From Prevotella sp. UBA2850 (GTDB lineage: Bacteria > Bacteroidota > Bacteroidia > Bacteroidales > Bacteroidaceae), in NCBI GenBank assembly GCA_002350805.1, contig DEFO01000016.1, positions 1 through 64,000 on the forward strand: 64,000 nt of DNA, written 5' to 3'. The position numbers were made by a program, and so were the translations under genes. The number at the start of each line of letters is the position of its first letter. Within the stretch, counting starts at the first letter, position 1. Below the pieces are notes generated by a model. The model had not been told where the DNA came from. It was given only the letters and a program-made list of their open reading frames with translations, and ran no database searches. This document shows positions 63,117 through 64,000 of the stretch, piece after piece.

Positions 63117-63143
63117 ACGTTTTCGATAGTTAAAGTTTTCTGC

Positions 63144-64000
63144 TTAGAAAGTAACATCAATACCGATAGAGAACGACTTGCTAAACGAGTAGACCTCGCC
63201 TGAGCCGATATTTTGGTTTTTCGAGTCGGTCGACTTTGACACGTTTGAAACAGCCTGTTCAGGGTCGATATACTTGTTGTGCTTCTTCATGGGCGACCAG
63301 TAGAACAGGTTTTCGCCCGTGAAATAAACACGCACCTTATCGATAAAATTTCCGAGATGCGAGAAGGTGTAACCAAAGGCCAGGTTCTTCAAACGCAAAT
63401 AGGCCACACTTTGTATGTAACGGTCGTTAATGGCTGTGAGCTCGGCATTGTGACTGTAGTTGCCCGAGTAGGCCACATAGCCACGGGGGCGGGGATAATA
63501 GCCGTCGGGGTTATCTTCTGACCACATATTGTTTATCATCTGTTGCGAGAGGAACGTGTTGTGCGGGCGGCAGTAAGAGCCCCAGAAGAGGTTCGACTGT
63601 CCGGCACCAGGATACCAGTCGCGCTTGCCAACACCCTGGAAGAGCACTAAGAAGTCGACACCATTCCAGTTGAAGTCGCCACCAAACGAGTATGAATAGC
63701 GTGGCAACACGTTGCCTATGACACGTAGGTCGCCAGGATCTTTGCATGTTCCGCTGCCTAAAGACAATTTGCCATCGCCATTGCTGTCAACATACTTCAG
63801 GTCGCCAGCCATCCATCCCGTGTAGGGGCTCTTGGCATCAACAATATACTTTTGCAGATAGGTAAGGTCTACCTTCTGAGCATAGTCGGCAGCCTCTTCG
63901 TTGGTACGGAACAGTCCGTCGGTGCGCCATCCCCACAGTTCGCCTAAGGTTTCGCCCACATAGTGGTCGCCTATCTTTCCTGTTTCGTTGTCAAAGCGTG
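63144..64000 (-). CDS. SusC/RagA TonB-linked transporter, C-terminal part only
   Basis: The last 285 codons of a SusC barrel; the 5' part lies beyond the window. Barrel strands with the SusC-type pieces GELWGWRTDGLF, RYSYSFGGDFNWNGVDF and LRLKNLAFGYTF are clear, ending in SFSIGIDVTF with a terminal aromatic residue. The frame stays open to base 64000. The susD gene begins 27 bp downstream. Confidence 0.92.
   Translation of the reverse strand, partial: RFDNETGKIGDHYVGETLGELWGWRTDGLFRTNEEAADYAQKVDLTYLQKYIVDAKSPYTGWMAGDLKYVDSNGDGKLSLGSGTCKDPGDLRVIGNVLPRYSYSFGGDFNWNGVDFLVLFQGVGKRDWYPGAGQSNLFWGSYCRPHNTFLSQQMINNMWSEDNPDGYYPRPRGYVAYSGNYSHNAELTAINDRYIQSVAYLRLKNLAFGYTFSHLGNFIDKVRVYFTGENLFYWSPMKKHNKYIDPEQAVSNVSKSTDSKNQNIGSGEVYSFSKSFSIGIDVTF

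Overview
The window comes from a Bacteroidota chromosome, most likely Prevotellaceae (Prevotella or a close relative). The evidence is two SusC/SusD systems, an ECF sigma/FecR/STN-SusC signalling set, a DUF4271 gene next to hemD, and several start regions carrying the Bacteroidota -7 box TAnnTTTG, two or three of them with a TTG core 20 bases upstream. No rRNA, CRISPR array or reverse transcriptase was seen. One tRNA (Gln, UUG) is present. All names rest on recognised motifs; no database search was possible.

Layout. 0-4 kb: two plus-strand thioredoxin-like genes with N-terminal DUF4369-type domains, one of them an internal tandem duplication. 4.5-15 kb, minus strand: sigma factor, FecR anti-sigma factor, then a tight five-gene operon (SusC with STN domain, SusD, DUF4843 lipoprotein, PKD-like lipoprotein, thioredoxin) closed by a hairpin terminator. 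15-21 kb, minus: glutaminyl cyclase, a class I glutamine amidotransferase/M19 dipeptidase fusion, an Lrp regulator and three FKBP prolyl isomerases in a row. 21-23 kb, plus: an unusual sirtuin and a YitT membrane protein. 23-38 kb, mostly minus: housekeeping genes (tRNA-Gln, tyrS, yidD, rnpA, hemD, metK, argB, speA, aroK, topA, a NUDIX gene) with a second small sigma/anti-sigma pair. 38-41 kb: two divergent carbohydrate-esterase-like genes and a small lipoprotein. 41.8-47.7 kb: a visibly more AT-rich island with an internally deleted IS982-type transposase, a Pif1-like helicase, an unrecognised gene, umuD, umuC and a small acidic lipoprotein, followed by a second Y-family polymerase. 49-64 kb, minus: a symporter and a polysaccharide/surface-protein locus (three secreted proteins sharing a C-terminal signature, a GH31-epimerase fusion, a lipoprotein, SusD, and a SusC cut by the window edge).

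The most unusual structure is not a gene. Scattered through the window are short, degenerate tandem arrays, each with a strict period: 7 bp (3988, 15061, 16984, 26350), 8 bp (55791), 9 bp (30426, 38095), 16 bp (38286) and 22-23 bp (4226, 13198). They fill intergenic gaps, abut or supply stop codons, and in at least one case (the dipeptidase fusion) sit inside a coding sequence, where a 39-bp higher-order unit keeps the frame open. A 33-bp piece of the intragenic array recurs exactly, inverted, in an intergenic array 21 kb away. Two nonamer arrays are reverse complements of each other. This looks like a dispersed repeat family whose mechanism I do not recognise.
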